Under the pieces are notes generated by a model, which was not told where the DNA came from, did not search any database, and saw only the letters and a list, made by a program, of their open reading frames with translations. Shown here one piece after another: positions 10,036 through 19,862 of a stretch of DNA of 64,000 bases. Position 1 is the first letter of the stretch; each line of letters begins with the position of its first letter. Origin of the DNA: Archivesica marissinica (lineage: Eukaryota > Mollusca > Bivalvia > Venerida > Vesicomyidae). The DNA is taken from the NCBI GenBank assembly GCA_014843695.1, contig CM026400.1, positions 43,554,074 to 43,618,073 on the forward strand, in the 5' to 3' direction. Both the position numbers and the translations under genes were made by a program.

Positions 10036-10268
10036 GTCATTACCGGTTTCCCACTTGAGCGACGGGCACTGTTACCTAGCAACACCTTTCCTGGGCAGGC
10101 TCTAGCGGTTAACCAGTACTTGGTGCACCAACCTCCGTAAGAAATTGCCAACTTTTTCATATAGTGAAACACGGTTTGAGTGGGGCTCGAACCTGTGACC
10201 ATCAGTGATGATAGGTTACAGTGGTATACAAGTCAGCGACCTTAACCACTAGACCACGTAGGTGGCCT
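10036..10268 (-). mobile_element. SINE family S1, tail B
   Basis: The tRNA head on minus ends at the right ('gccacctacgtggtctagtg'), B box 'ggttcgagccc'. The body 'cctttcctgggcaggctcta' is followed by a 3' end of the second type, tail B ('taccggtttcccacttgagc' on plus). It directly abuts a family S2 copy. Confidence 0.83.
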
Positions 10269-10283
10269 ATTAGTGTACGTGTC

Positions 10284-10556
10284 GTACGTTTATTTATCGT
10301 CGCTACCGGTTGCCCATTTGAGCGACGCATCCTGAAGAGAATAGTTGTTTTACATTTGAGGATAGTGGAATGGTATATACAGAGACTCATTCCAGAATCG
10401 CATATGGTTTTACGTGCACGATGTAAAGCACCGACACGAGACCTCGGTTTAAAGTCCCATCTGAAAGACTGTTAATTTTATTATGGTCAGGCGGTGGATC
10501 GAACCTGCGATCCCTGGATTCCCAGTCCAACGTATTAACCACTGGCATTATATGAC
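10284..10556 (-). mobile_element. SINE family S2, full length
   Basis: S2 is a second tRNA-derived SINE. Its head in sense reads 'ctgtagtccagtggttaaca' with B box 'gcaggttcgatccc'. The body contains 'accgaggtctcgtgtcggtg' and the tail 'caaccggtagcgacgataaa'. This copy is reverse oriented and somewhat diverged. Its 3' tail is nearly the same as tail B of S1. Confidence 0.82.
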
Positions 10557-10629
10557 CTCATATAAATTCATCAAATAATGATCGAAGAAACAAACACAAA
10601 CAAAACAAACAAACAAATACTTCAAAACA

Positions 10630-10758
10630 AGACGACCATTGCCCTGGGTCATATTGTGATACACACGTGATCAATGCAATGCCACCGACATGAGCAATTA
10701 TTGAGTGTTGCAACATAATAGTAGTGTTGGTACTACCGTTAACGAGACAGTGACCACA
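10630..10758 (-). pseudogene. Possible decayed EGF-like exon
   Basis: In gene sense the stretch starts TGTGGTCACTGT (compare TGTGGTCACGGC at the start of the tandem EGF exons). Further on it reads CHCIDHVC-like and DPGQWSSC-like pieces in different frames. Order and spacing resemble an EGF module with several indels. It lies next to intact exon 11496-11633, so a dead exon is plausible, but no splice sites can be assigned. Confidence 0.3.
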
Positions 10759-11296
10759 CGGAGTTACAAATACAACATGGACAGTGACCACACGGAGTTA
10801 CAAATACCGCATGGAAAGTGACCACACGGAGTTACAAACACCGCATGGACAGTAACCACATGGAGTTACAAATACAGCATGGACAGTGACCACAGGGAAT
10901 TACAAATATCGCATGGACAGTGACCACACGGAGTTACAAATACAGCATTGACCGTGACCACACGGAGTTACAAACACAGCATGGACGTGACCACATGGTG
11001 TTACAAATACAACATTGACCATGACCACAGGGAGTAGTTACAAATACAGCATGGACCGTGACCACATGGAGTTACAAATACAGCAAGGACCGTGACCACA
11101 CGGAGTTACAAATACAGCATGGACAGTGACCACAAGGAGTTACAAACACAGCATGGACAGTGGCCACACGGAGTTACAAATACAGCATTGACCGTGACCA
11201 CACGGAGTAACAAATACAGGACAAGGACAGTAAACACATGGAGTTACAAATACAGCTAGGACCGTGACCACAAGGAGTTACAAATACAGAGACAGT
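10745..11296. repeat. 34-bp minisatellite, about 16 copies
   Basis: The unit is 'acagtgaccacacggagtta' + 'caaatacagcatgg', with several 1-7 bp indels. It begins inside the possible EGF relic, whose first codons (TGTGGTCAC in gene sense) are part of each unit. Confidence 0.92.
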
Positions 11297-11495
11297 GTGG
11301 AAACGTACGGGGACAATATTAACCGTTAGACTTTGCTAGAAAACTAAGCGAATACGGAAACACAATACGCGACGAATGTACTCTTTCTAATGTGTTGATC
11401 TCCATAGCATGAGATAAGTATGTCATTTAACGATACCACTACCTTCTATGTAATGTCATCATTGGTTATACTTCTTTGCAAATAAAATATCGTAC

Positions 11496-11633
11496 TCTGA
11501 TCGCACGCTAGTCCTTGCCAACCATCCAAGCACCCTGGTGTCTGACATCTTCCTGTCACAGAGTTACAAGTATTCTGGTCTGAACAGTGACATTGATACG
11601 AACACCCCGTTCCAAATCTTCCCACAACACAGA
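11496..11633 (-). CDS. First EGF-like domain exon, intact
   Basis: A 138-nt phase 1-1 exon; acceptor tatgcag, donor GTACGATA. It encodes CVVGRFGTGCSYQCHC, then SDQNTCNSVTGRCQTPGC and LDGWQGLACDQ: all eight cysteines and the GW-x-G-x-x-C end. It follows the FTP lectin exon 12352-12570 in phase, so it is the first EGF module after the lectin domain. It is more similar in spacing to 1486-1623 (138 nt) than to the 135-nt tandem units. Confidence 0.86.
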
Positions 11634-11754
11634 CTGCATATATAATACAATATTGTAAATAATCGATAGCAATTCATACAAATACATTTAATATAGACAG
11701 TATGAAACAACGCATATCGCTATTTAATAAATACCTTCAACACACAATAAATGC

Positions 11755-11836
11755 GGGCGAACCGGACGGGACGGGACGGGACGGGACCGGACGGGGGGCA
11801 GACGGGACGGAAGGACGGACGGACAGACGGACAGAT
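11755..11836. repeat. G-rich microsatellite (acggg)n / (acgg)n
   Basis: Direct repeats of acggg, then accgg, then acgg/acag tetramers. Bases 11768-11785 give four GGG tracts with 2-nt loops on the plus strand, matching the G-quadruplex rule. It is intronic. Confidence 0.9.
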
Positions 11837-12351
11837 AATTGACTACAAAATGAACAGATGAATGGGAGAAAATTACTGTTTACACATCTATGCACATTAG
11901 TATATTATATGAATATATAGTATACATATACATATGAGTAGTTTGCGTGTATTTCCGATGTTCCAACAGCTGCATAGATTCACATATTCATAATAGAATG
12001 TATGTGGTCCTCTCTACATCCAAATGTTCGGCTTAAAAAGTCTTTTTCAGGGAAAACAAAAAGCTGGCTAATTCATTTTCTTTAAGATTGTTAGCAATAA
12101 TAGAATGGCTGTGTACTATTATAAACGTATTTGTAAAGTGTGAATAAATGAGACTGAAATAAATAAATATATATTATATCTCACAAATGCTTATACTTAT
12201 ATCGTTTTCCATTTGGCTGATATCATCTACACTTAATGCAACATGCGATATAGAAAGGTCTAGCGCTATATAATATCGATATTGCTCTGTGGCGCTGTAA
12301 AGATATGTATAAATAATATTAAATTTATAATTGAATAATGGCGATACTTAC
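11837..12351. other. Intron between FTP and EGF exons
   Basis: AT-rich sequence without recognised gene, SINE or array. Nothing further seen. Confidence 0.5.
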
Positions 12352-12570
12352 ATTTTTCATATAATTTAAACTCGCAAATCGTAAGGACAGGTTGGTTGAG
12401 TCTTATTTGGAAATACTGTGCGATGGTAGCAGGTTGTAAGTATTTGGTGAAGTGGGAGTTGTGGTTGATGATTTTGGGTATTGTATACACCTTTACTCCA
12501 TTAGTATTGTCGCCAGCCAAGGATACATTGCCAGCGTAGATAACAGCATATTGTAACTGGTACGCGTAAT
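12352..12570 (-). CDS. FTP lectin domain exon, C-terminal half
   Basis: A 219-nt phase 1-1 exon; acceptor 'gtttaccag', donor GTAAGT. It encodes YAYQLQYAVIYAGNVSL, then AGDNTNGVKVYTIPKI, and ends with QYFQIRLNQPVLTICEFKLYEK. The end pattern (QIRL-x8-ICE-x-x-x-Y) is the last strand and conserved ICE motif of fucolectin/tachylectin-4/pentraxin-1 (FTP, F5/8C-like) domains. It joins the previous exon as GRKT-N-YAYQ and the next as LYEK-F-CVVG. No damage is seen. FTP domains commonly bind fucose or other glycans; ligand specificity here cannot be read. Confidence 0.86.
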
Positions 12571-12599
12571 CTGGTAAACATCAAAATATAAAAACAATG

Positions 12600-14936
12600 T
12601 AATATCAACCTGAATACAAACCAATAGTCCTACATGTATGACAAACAAACAATCCTACTTGTCCAACTGCATCAATATGATATGACAAACCAACAGTCCC
12701 ACTTGTCTAACTGCATCAATATGATATGACAAACCAACAGTCCTACTTGTCTAACTGCATCAATATGATATGACAAACCAACAGTCCCACTTGTCTAACT
12801 GCATCAATATGATACGACAAACCAACAGTCCTACTTGTCTAACTGCATCAATATGATATGACAAACCAACAATCCTACTTGTCTAACTGCATCAATATGA
12901 TATGACAAATAAACCGCCCTACTTGTCTAACTACATGAATATGATCTGACAAAAACAACAGTCCTACTTGTCTAACTGCACCAATATGGTATGACAAACC
13001 AACAATCCTACTTGTCTAACTGCACCAATATGATATGACAAACCAACAGTCCTATGTGTCTAACTGCACCAATATGATATGACAAACCAACAATCCTACT
13101 TGTCTAACTGCATCAATATGATATGACAAACCAACAGTCCTACCTGTCTAACTGCACCAATATGATATGACAAATAAACCGTCCTACCTGTCTCACTACA
13201 TCAATATGATATGACAAACCAACAGTCCTACTTGTCTAACTGCACCAATATGATATGACAAACCAACAGTCCTACGTGTCTAACTGCACCAATATGACAT
13301 GACAAACCAACAATCCTACTTGTCTAACTGCACCAATATGATATGACAAACCAACAGTCCTACGTGTCTAACTGCATCAATATGATATGACAAACCAACA
13401 GTCCTACCTGTCTAACTGCATCAATATGATATGACAAACCAACAGTCCCACTTGTCTAACTGCATCAATATGATATGACAAACCAACAGTCCCACTTGTC
13501 TAACTGCATCAATATGATATGACAAACCAACAGTCCTACCTGTCTAACTGCATCAATATGATATGACAAACCAACAGTCCCACTTATCTAACTGCACCAA
13601 TATGATATGACAAACCAACAGTCCTACTTGTCTAACTGCATCAATATGATGTGACAAACCAACAGTCCTACCTGTCTAACTGCACCAATATGATATGACA
13701 AATAAACCGTCCTACCTGTCTCACTACATCAATATGATATGACAAACCAACAGTTCTACTTGTCTAACTGCACCAATATGATATGACAAACCAACAATCC
13801 TACTTGTCTAACTGCACCAATATGATATGACAAACCAACAGTCATACGTGTCTAACTGCACCAATATGACATGACAAACCAACAATCCTACTTGTCTAAC
13901 TGCACCAATATGATATGACAAACCAACAGTCCTACGTGTCTAACTGCATCAATATGATATGACTAACCAACAGTCCTACCTGTCTAACTGCATCAATATG
14001 ATATGACAAACCAACAATCCTACTTGTCTAACTGCATCAATATGATATGACAAACCAACAGTCCTACTTGTCTAACTGCATCAATATGATATGACAAACC
14101 AACAGTCCTACGTGTCTAACTGCATCAATATGACATGACAAACCAACAGTCCTACTTGTCTAACTGCATCAATAGGATATGACAAACCAACAATCATACT
14201 TGTCTAACTGCACCAATATGATATGACAAACCAACAGTCCTACGTGTCTAACTGCATCAATATGATATGACTAACTAACAGTCCTACCTGTCTAACTGCA
14301 TCAATATGATATGACAAACCAACAATCCTACTTGTCTAACTGCATCAATATGATATGACAAACCAACAGTCCTACTTGTCTAACTGCATCAATATGATAT
14401 GACAAACCAACAGTCCTACGTGTCTAACTGCATCAATATGACATGACAAACCAACAGTCCTACTTGTCTAACTGCATCAATAGGATATGACAAACCAACA
14501 ATCATACTTGTCTAACTGCATCAATATGATATGACAAACCAACAGTCCTACTTGTCTATCTGCATCAATATGATATGACAAACCAACAATCCTACTTGTC
14601 TAACTGCACCAATATGATATGACAAACCAACAGTGCTACTTATCTAACTGCATCATTTTAATATGACAAACCAACAATCCTACTTGTCTAACTGCATCAA
14701 TATGATATGACAAACCAACAGTCCTACTTGTCTAACTGCGTCAATATGATATGACAAACCAACTATCCTACTTGTCTAACTGCATCAATATGATATGACA
14801 AACGAACAGTCCTACTTGTCTAACTGCATCAATATGATATGACAAACGAACAGTCCTACTTGTCTAACTGCATCAATATGATATGACAAACCAACAATCC
14901 TACTTGTCTAAGTGCATCAATAGGATATGACAAACA
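12600..14936. repeat. 44-bp minisatellite, about 52 copies
   Basis: The unit is 'ctacttgtctaactgcatca' + 'atatgatatgacaaaccaac' + 'agtc'. Higher-order structure is visible: the rare variant 'aaataaaccgtcctacctgt' recurs ~528 bp apart (12 units), and a block around 'aataggatatgaca' recurs ~308 bp apart (7 units). It fills most of the intron between the two FTP exons. Confidence 0.96.
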
Positions 14937-15330
14937 CATTCCTTAACTAAAATAAGTTTTAAGTAAGTGGGTGGAGTTAGTTGATATAACTTGATAGTCA
15001 ATCATATACAAAATTCCAGCATCAGGTGGAACACCTCTGACTCAGTGCTCTCCGATACATGTACCCGATAGATAGATTCATGAGTACGCATATAAACATG
15101 AGTAAAATATGATTGCATTCTAATTTGAGTTCTTCATTCACTCTAGGACATTACCCCTCTAATCCGACATGTATATATGTGAGGGATTACTAAGATACGG
15201 ACTCAATGAATTCACGTGTAAATTATTAGGAAGTAGAGAACAGACGACAAACCGCTATTACAGATGTTATTTTACAGAGAACTACATTATATCATTACAA
15301 TGGTGTAAGAGCAGAGGTAATATAGCATAC
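14937..15330. other. Intron, no further feature
   Basis: AT-rich sequence between the 44-bp array and FTP exon 15331-15552. A plus-strand frame at 15169-15366 overlaps the exon antisense and has no recognisable features. Confidence 0.5.
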
Positions 15331-15552
15331 TTGTCTTGCGACCAAATACTTCCAATGCATCTATAAGGTACTTGTTTCTCAGATTAATATGCCATCATGA
15401 AGGTGTGGCTCCATTAGTAACACTGCAGCAACCACAAGTGTCTATAAGTTGACTATCAATTCCATCTATTGCGTTTGGAGAATCGTAATTGTTGAACAGG
15501 CTAGATTGACTGGTGCTGACCGAGTTCTTGATACCGCTGATGAGATTTACAC
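15331..15552 (-). pseudogene. FTP lectin domain exon, N-terminal half, with TGA stop
   Basis: A 222-nt phase 1-1 exon; acceptor 'atttgcag', donor GTATGCTA. It encodes GVNLISGIKNSVSTSQSS, then NNYDSPNAIDGIDSQLIDTC, and INLRNKYLIDALEVFGRKT after the stop. The FTP hallmarks are present: TSQSS, A-I-D-G, a Cys near the calcium/sugar loop and the (W)W-x-I-x-L strand. Codon 52, where the family's first Trp of PWW is expected, is TGA (plus coordinates 15395-15397), immediately before TGG. A single G-to-A change from TGG explains it. No other lesion is seen, so inactivation, if real, is recent. Sequencing error, polymorphism or readthrough are alternatives. Confidence 0.82.
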
Positions 15553-15817
15553 CTGCAAATATTTTGACATTATATCGATTATCTAGGATTTTCTAAATAT
15601 AATTTCCATTACACGCAATTGCCAAAACTAACGGACATATGTTCACATCGAAACTAAAAGAGTATGCGTTCGAACCAACGACAAGAACAAGCTTAAAATC
15701 CACTGTACCCGTTCTCTATCATTCATGGCGATGGATTTCATAAGGAATGAAGTTCTATAGAGCAATTCAACTAAGTTGAAATAAGTAGAACGTCAGCTAG
15801 TAGTTTGTATTTAGATT

Positions 15818-16018
15818 AGTTTATACAAATTTATTTTAGCTCGATTGCGAAACAAGTTCTTACAACTTATATTAATCACTCTCGAGACCTCATTCCTGGT
15901 GGAATCGATCGCCACGAGGGAGAGAGAAGAGGCAACGTGGAAATTAAACACCTTGCCTAAGGGCACACTCGTAACGGCTCCAGCGGGGCTCGAACCCCGG
16001 ACCTTTCGCACCTGAAGC
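15818..16018 (-). mobile_element. SINE family S5, 5'-truncated
   Basis: S5 has an antisense B box 'ggggctcgaaccccgg', body 'ccttgcctaagggcacac' and a 3' tail ('tail C') reading in sense 'gagtgattaatataagttgt' then 'aatcgagctaaaataaat'. Compared with the copy at 34702-34935, the outer end of the tRNA head is missing. Confidence 0.82.
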
Positions 16019-16134
16019 TTTGTATTGTCAGTGGTATTGCTTACATCTATAAGTCGCTACTCTGCAAGCTGTCGACGACAATGCCTATACAGTGGAGTCC
16101 ACCTGAATCCAGGCAGTGATTACGTAGAGGAATT

Positions 16135-16400
16135 ATGTGTAATTTAGCTCTTGAGATTGCAAGGTGATTATGGTTTGTTTTGGAGATAAGTTTATCTTTT
16201 GTGTGTCTATCTTCTTAGATAACTTGATTTAAAGATTCAATCTGTATTATGCTTAGTGTTCCCACACTCTCACTTCTTCAGATCAAAGCACACTTACTCT
16301 TCAGAATAAAATGCTTCCCCGTGAATCTACGTATGACACAAGATTAACTTTAAACAGTGGGAGGAATGTATGTACACTTACCAACTCATTGACAGCTAAG
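16135..16400. repeat. Duplicate of the signal-exon neighbourhood (left copy)
   Basis: It matches 17057-17398: shared 'cttagataacttgatt', 'attatgcttagtgttcccac' and 'atctacgtatgacacaag'. It ends in a partial copy of the signal exon with donor (plus 'acttaccaactcattgacag'; gene sense ends GAGTTG followed by GTAAGTG). The two copies flank the 30-bp array. Confidence 0.78.
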
Positions 16401-17056
16401 ACAGTAATTAAGTAGAGTAATTGCGCTAAGACAGTAATAAAGTAGAGTAATTGCGCTAAGACAGTAATTAAGTAGAGTAATTGCGCTAGGACAGTAATAA
16501 AGTAGAGAAATTGCGCTAGGACGGTAATTAAGTAGAGAAATTGCGTTAGGACAGTAATTAAGTAGAGAAATTGCGTTAGGACAGTAATTAAGTAGAGTAA
16601 TTTCGTTATGACAGTGATTAAGTAGAGCAATTGCGTTAGGACAGTAATTTAGTAGAGTAATTGTGCTAGGACAGTGATTAAGTAGAGCAATTGCGTTAGG
16701 AGAGTAATTAAGTAGAGTTATTGCGCTAGGACAGTGATTAAGTAGAGCAATTGCGTTAGGACAGTAATTAAGTAGAGAAATTGCGTTAGGACAGTAATTA
16801 AGTAGAGTAATTGCGTTAGGACAGTAATTAAGTAGAGTAATTGCGTTAGGACAGTAATTAAGTAGAGAAATTGCGTTAGGACAGTAATTAAGTAGAGACA
16901 TTGCGTTAGGACAGTAATTAAGTAGAGTAATTGCGTTAGGACAGTAATTAAGTAGAGAAATTGCTTAGGACAGTAATTAAGTAGAGACATTGCGTTATGA
17001 CAGTAATTAAGTAGAGTAATTGCGTTAGGACAGTAATTAAGTAAAGAAATTGCGTT
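16388..17056. repeat. 30-bp minisatellite, about 22 copies
   Basis: The unit is 'acagtaattaagtagagtaa' + 'ttgcgttagg'. It starts within the partial copy of the signal exon ('gacagctaagacagtaatta'). Because 30 is a multiple of three, several minus frames stay open with repeated ITVLTQLLYL-like peptides; these are artefacts. Confidence 0.95.
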
Positions 17057-17377
17057 GTGATTTGGCTCATGAGAGTTCAAGGTTCGGGGGAATATATCCA
17101 TAGTTTGTATGTCTTTAGCTTCTTAGATAACTTGATTAAAATATGCAATCTGTATTATGCTTAGTGTTCCCACACTCTCACTTCCTCAGATCAACGCACA
17201 CTTACTCTTCAGAATAAAATGCTCCCCCGTGTATCTACGTATGACACAAGATTAACCTTTATTATTGGATGTGTATGCAACGCACACTTACTCTTCAGAA
17301 TATAATGGTTCCCCGTGAATCTACGTATGACACAATATTAACCTTTATTATTGGATGTGTATGCAATTCACACTTAC

Positions 17378-17464
17378 CAAGTCTTTCACAGCTAACGATG
17401 ATTCCACCATAGAGTACAATGCACCAAACTATACCCATGATTCATATAAGCAGTTGACCGAGAT
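17378..17464 (-). CDS. Signal-peptide exon, start of the lectin-EGF gene
   Basis: The ATG is at 17436-17438, followed by MGIVWCIVLYGGIIVSCERL and one base (G) before a consensus donor GTAAGTG. This encodes a short, hydrophobic secretion signal. The junction G + GT joins in phase to GVNLISGIKNS of exon 15331-15552, which is how FTP lectins normally begin after the signal. Coding bases are 17378-17438. Upstream of the ATG, 26 nt of 5' leader reach an acceptor with a pyrimidine tract ('attttctttcag' before 17464), so a non-coding first exon further right is likely. No promoter was identified. Confidence 0.75.
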
Positions 17465-17539
17465 CTGAAAGAAAATGTCCGGATGTTATTAATAAGACAT
17501 ATCTTACTATACATATAGATTAGCCTAAATAATTCAGTA

Positions 17540-18279
17540 TCAGATTTCTGCAGTTACATTCTGTTTAACTTTACGACATGGGCAGTTCTGCACTTACATT
17601 CTATTTAACTTTACGACATGAGCAGTTCTGCACTTACATCTTATTTAACTTTACGACATGAGCAGTTCTGCTCTTACATTCTATTTAACTTTACGACATG
17701 AGCAGTTCTGCACTTACATTCTATTTAACTTTACGACATGAGCAGTTCTGCACTTACATTCTATTTAACTTTACGACATGAGCAGTTCTGCACTTACATT
17801 CTATTTAACTTTACGACATGAGCAGTTCTGCACTTACATTCTATTTAACTTTACGACATGAGCAGTTCTGCACTTACATTCTATTTAACTTTACGACATG
17901 AGCAGTTCTGCACTTACATTCTATTTAACTTTACGACATGAGCAGTTCTGCACTTACATTCTATTTAACTTTACGACATGAGCAGTTCTGCACTTACACT
18001 CTATTTAACTTTATGACATGAGCAGTTATGCACTTACAGTCTATTTAACATTACGACATGAGCAATTATGCACGTACATTATATTTAACATTACGACATG
18101 AGCAATTCTGCACTTACATTCTATTTAACTTTACGACATGAGCAGTTCTGCACTTGCATTCTGTTTAACTTTACGACATGAGCAATTCTGCACTTACATT
18201 CTATTTAACTTTACGACATGAGTAGTTCTGCACTTACATTCTATTTAACTTTACGACATGAGCAGTTCTGCACTTATAT
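17540..18279. repeat. 40-bp minisatellite, about 18 copies
   Basis: The unit is 'cagttctgcacttacattct' + 'atttaactttacgacatgag'. Most central copies are identical, suggesting recent homogenisation; copies near 18000-18110 are more divergent. Confidence 0.96.
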
Positions 18280-18285
18280 TCTTAT

Positions 18286-18510
18286 ATTCGCGACCGGTTG
18301 CCCATGTGAGCGATTTGGAGGATAGTGCAATGATACAGACAGAGACCCATTCCAGAGTCTCCTCTGGTTCTTGTACGTGCACGGTGTAAAGCACCGACAT
18401 GAGACCTCGGTTTAACTGAAAGACTGTTAATTATATTAGGGTCAGACGGGGGATCGAATCTACGATCCCTAGATTACCAGTCCCGGACGGGACTACAGAT
18501 CCGTCCGTGG
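18286..18510 (-). mobile_element. SINE family S2, internally deleted
   Basis: Reverse-oriented S2 with tail ('cgaccggttgcccatgtgag' on plus), 'gacctcggttta' body and tRNA head around 18440-18510. It joins directly to the 40-bp array on its 3' side. Confidence 0.8.
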
Positions 18511-18554
18511 CACCAACTTCAGCCGTAAACGTTAAAGTAGAAGAAACATTTGAC

Positions 18555-18645
18555 AAATATTCTGGTTGAATAAAAATAAAACAGAAGTGCTCTGCTCTGG
18601 TAAATCAAACCATAGCAAACGCAGCACATGCACACCTTATTAAAC
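18555..18645 (+). pseudogene. Possible LINE reverse-transcriptase fragment
   Basis: One frame reads WLNKNKTEVLCSGKSNHSK. This resembles the W-x-x-x-N-x-x-K-T-E-x-L segment after the catalytic core of non-LTR reverse transcriptases. It is only about 30 codons long and bounded by stops, so it is weakly supported. Confidence 0.25.
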
Positions 18646-18683
18646 AGTTTTTGATATTAGACGTTGATGAGGTGCTATATGAT

Positions 18684-18955
18684 ATGTTTTTGTTTTTTAT
18701 TTGTTTGTTTTGGGGATTTTAGCGTCGCACCAACAGCGTAGGTCATTGGCGAAACTCCAGTTATTTATTTGTTTGTTTTTGGGGTTTTAGCGTCGCACCA
18801 ACAGCTTAGGTCATTGGCGAAACTCCAGTTATTTATTTGTTTGTTTTGGGGCTTAGCGTCGCACCAACAGCTTAGGTCATTGGCGAAACTCCAGTTATTT
18901 ATTTGTTTGTTTTGGGGGTTCTTAGCGACGCACCAACAGCTTAGGTCATTGTTAT
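18684..18955 (-). repeat. ~66-bp repeat of a retroelement 3' end, 4 copies
   Basis: In minus sense the unit contains 'aatgacctaagctgttggtg' then 'cgacgctaa', followed by 'ccaaaacaaacaaataaata'. That form (short A/C-rich tail after a conserved 3' end) is typical of LINE/SINE termini. Four tail-to-tail copies follow one body (18956-19125). Confidence 0.8.
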
Positions 18956-19125
18956 TATTATTATTGGTGGAGGAAGATCTCGGATGCCTCTTCGAACAGT
19001 AGTTCATACACGGACGGACACACGGGTAGAACCACCGACTTACCGTAATCCAGCTGGATAGCATCCTCACTTGAAATAATTCGACACCCCAAGTGCGTTT
19101 CGAACCTACAGCGACGGGGGAGGTG
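18956..19125 (-). mobile_element. Retroelement body upstream of the repeated tail
   Basis: A (tta)n run, then 'ggtggaggaagatctcggat', then an antisense B-box-like 'gcgtttcgaacctacagcg' near 19096-19114. It looks like a further SINE-type element whose 3' end is the 66-bp repeat to the left. Confidence 0.45.
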
Positions 19126-19269
19126 CTATATGTACTGTATGTGACATATTGAGGCATTTCGATTCAGGGAAGGTGATTTTGACGGATATACGACTACATA
19201 CGAAGGTCAGTTCTTCACGTTTGACTGAGTCACCAAATGGTCCATCCTGCACGGTAGTATCAGTCGAGA

Positions 19270-19520
19270 ATGAGTATGACACCTGATGTAGAGGAACCAG
19301 GGAATGATATGATGGATGCGTCTTCTGATGCTCATGCATTTGTTGATTCGTTTATTGGGTCACAAGAGTGTACACTCCTTTCAATGGTAGTAGGAAGAGG
19401 CATCGGTTCGTGCCAACTAGCACTGACAGTGAGTCAGTTGTTAATAAGTCACATGGCAACGCCAAGGCCAAAAAGACCCTGTATTACGATAAACTCGAAT
19501 CACTTATTGGTAGTTATGTT
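19270..19520 (+). pseudogene. Unassigned coding remnant with one frameshift
   Basis: The first frame reads MSMTPDVEEPGNDMMDASS and continues to DSFIGSQECT. The sense then continues in another frame as PFNGSRKRHRFVPTSTDSES and KKTLYYDKLESLI. Composition is non-repetitive, hydrophilic and protein-like on both sides of the break. It could be the start of a LINE ORF1 or gag-like frame or a host exon; I do not recognise it. An S1 SINE follows directly. Confidence 0.3.
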
Positions 19521-19529
19521 ATATTTATA

Positions 19530-19764
19530 TATTTCGGGTTTTTACGCCTGCATCAGCACCATTTTGGGCTATATCGCCGGCGGGCAGTTTACCTAACAAC
19601 ACCTTTCCTGGGCAGGCTCCAATGGTTAACCAGTACTTAGGTGCACCAACCTCCGTAATAAACTGCCAACTTTTTCATATAAATGAAACACGGTCATCAG
19701 TGATGATAGGTTACAGTGGTATACAAGTCAGCGACCTTAACCACACAACCACGGAGGCGGACCC
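19530..19764 (-). mobile_element. SINE family S1, tail A
   Basis: Reverse-oriented S1 with tail A ('ttatatatttcgggttttta', 'cgcctgcatcagcaccattt'). A small deletion removes the B-box part of the head (the sequence runs from 'gaaacacggtcat' to 'cagtgatgatagg'). Confidence 0.82.
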
Positions 19765-19862
19765 CATATCAACTCTACCCAGGCTACTCCATGATATAAT
19801 TATAATTACGTCAATTTTGATACAACCAATTTATAACTTTCATATGTGTGTCATTATTTGAC
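19765..19862. repeat. Flank shared with 1315-1414
   Basis: 'atatcaactctacccaggct' through 'catatgtgtgtcattatttg' matches the sequence right of the S1 copy at 1041-1314, with a few differences. SINE plus ~100 bp of flank were therefore copied together. Confidence 0.75.

Larger units (their letters stand above)
1486..17464 (-). pseudogene. FTP-lectin / multi-EGF gene, disrupted; continues left of window
   Basis: Visible exons in order are 17378-17464 (signal peptide), 15331-15552 and 12352-12570 (one FTP lectin domain), 11496-11633, 7019-7152, 6420-6554, 5824-5958, 5244-5378, 4654-4788 and 1486-1623 (one EGF-like domain each). Every junction is GT-AG and phase 1. Proteins with an N-terminal fucolectin-like domain followed by 8-cysteine EGF modules are expanded in bivalves and resemble MEGF10/SREC/Draper-type scavenger receptors; a role in recognition at the cell surface or in secretion is inference. 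The full reading frame is broken by a TGA at 15395-15397, a TAA in 4654-4788 and a 1-bp deletion in 7019-7152. Because all internal exons are symmetric 1-1, skipping the broken ones would restore frame, so a living gene with non-constitutive exons cannot be excluded. The 3' end may lie beyond position 1. Confidence 0.7.

Noticed and set aside
12600..14936. CRISPR-like array
   Set aside because: Units are head-to-tail with no unique spacers, in a eukaryotic genome. It is a minisatellite, as are all other arrays here.
16301..17101. Membrane-like repeated frames (ITVLTQLLYL type)
   Set aside because: An artefact of a 30-bp unit lacking stops on minus; it starts and ends with the array.
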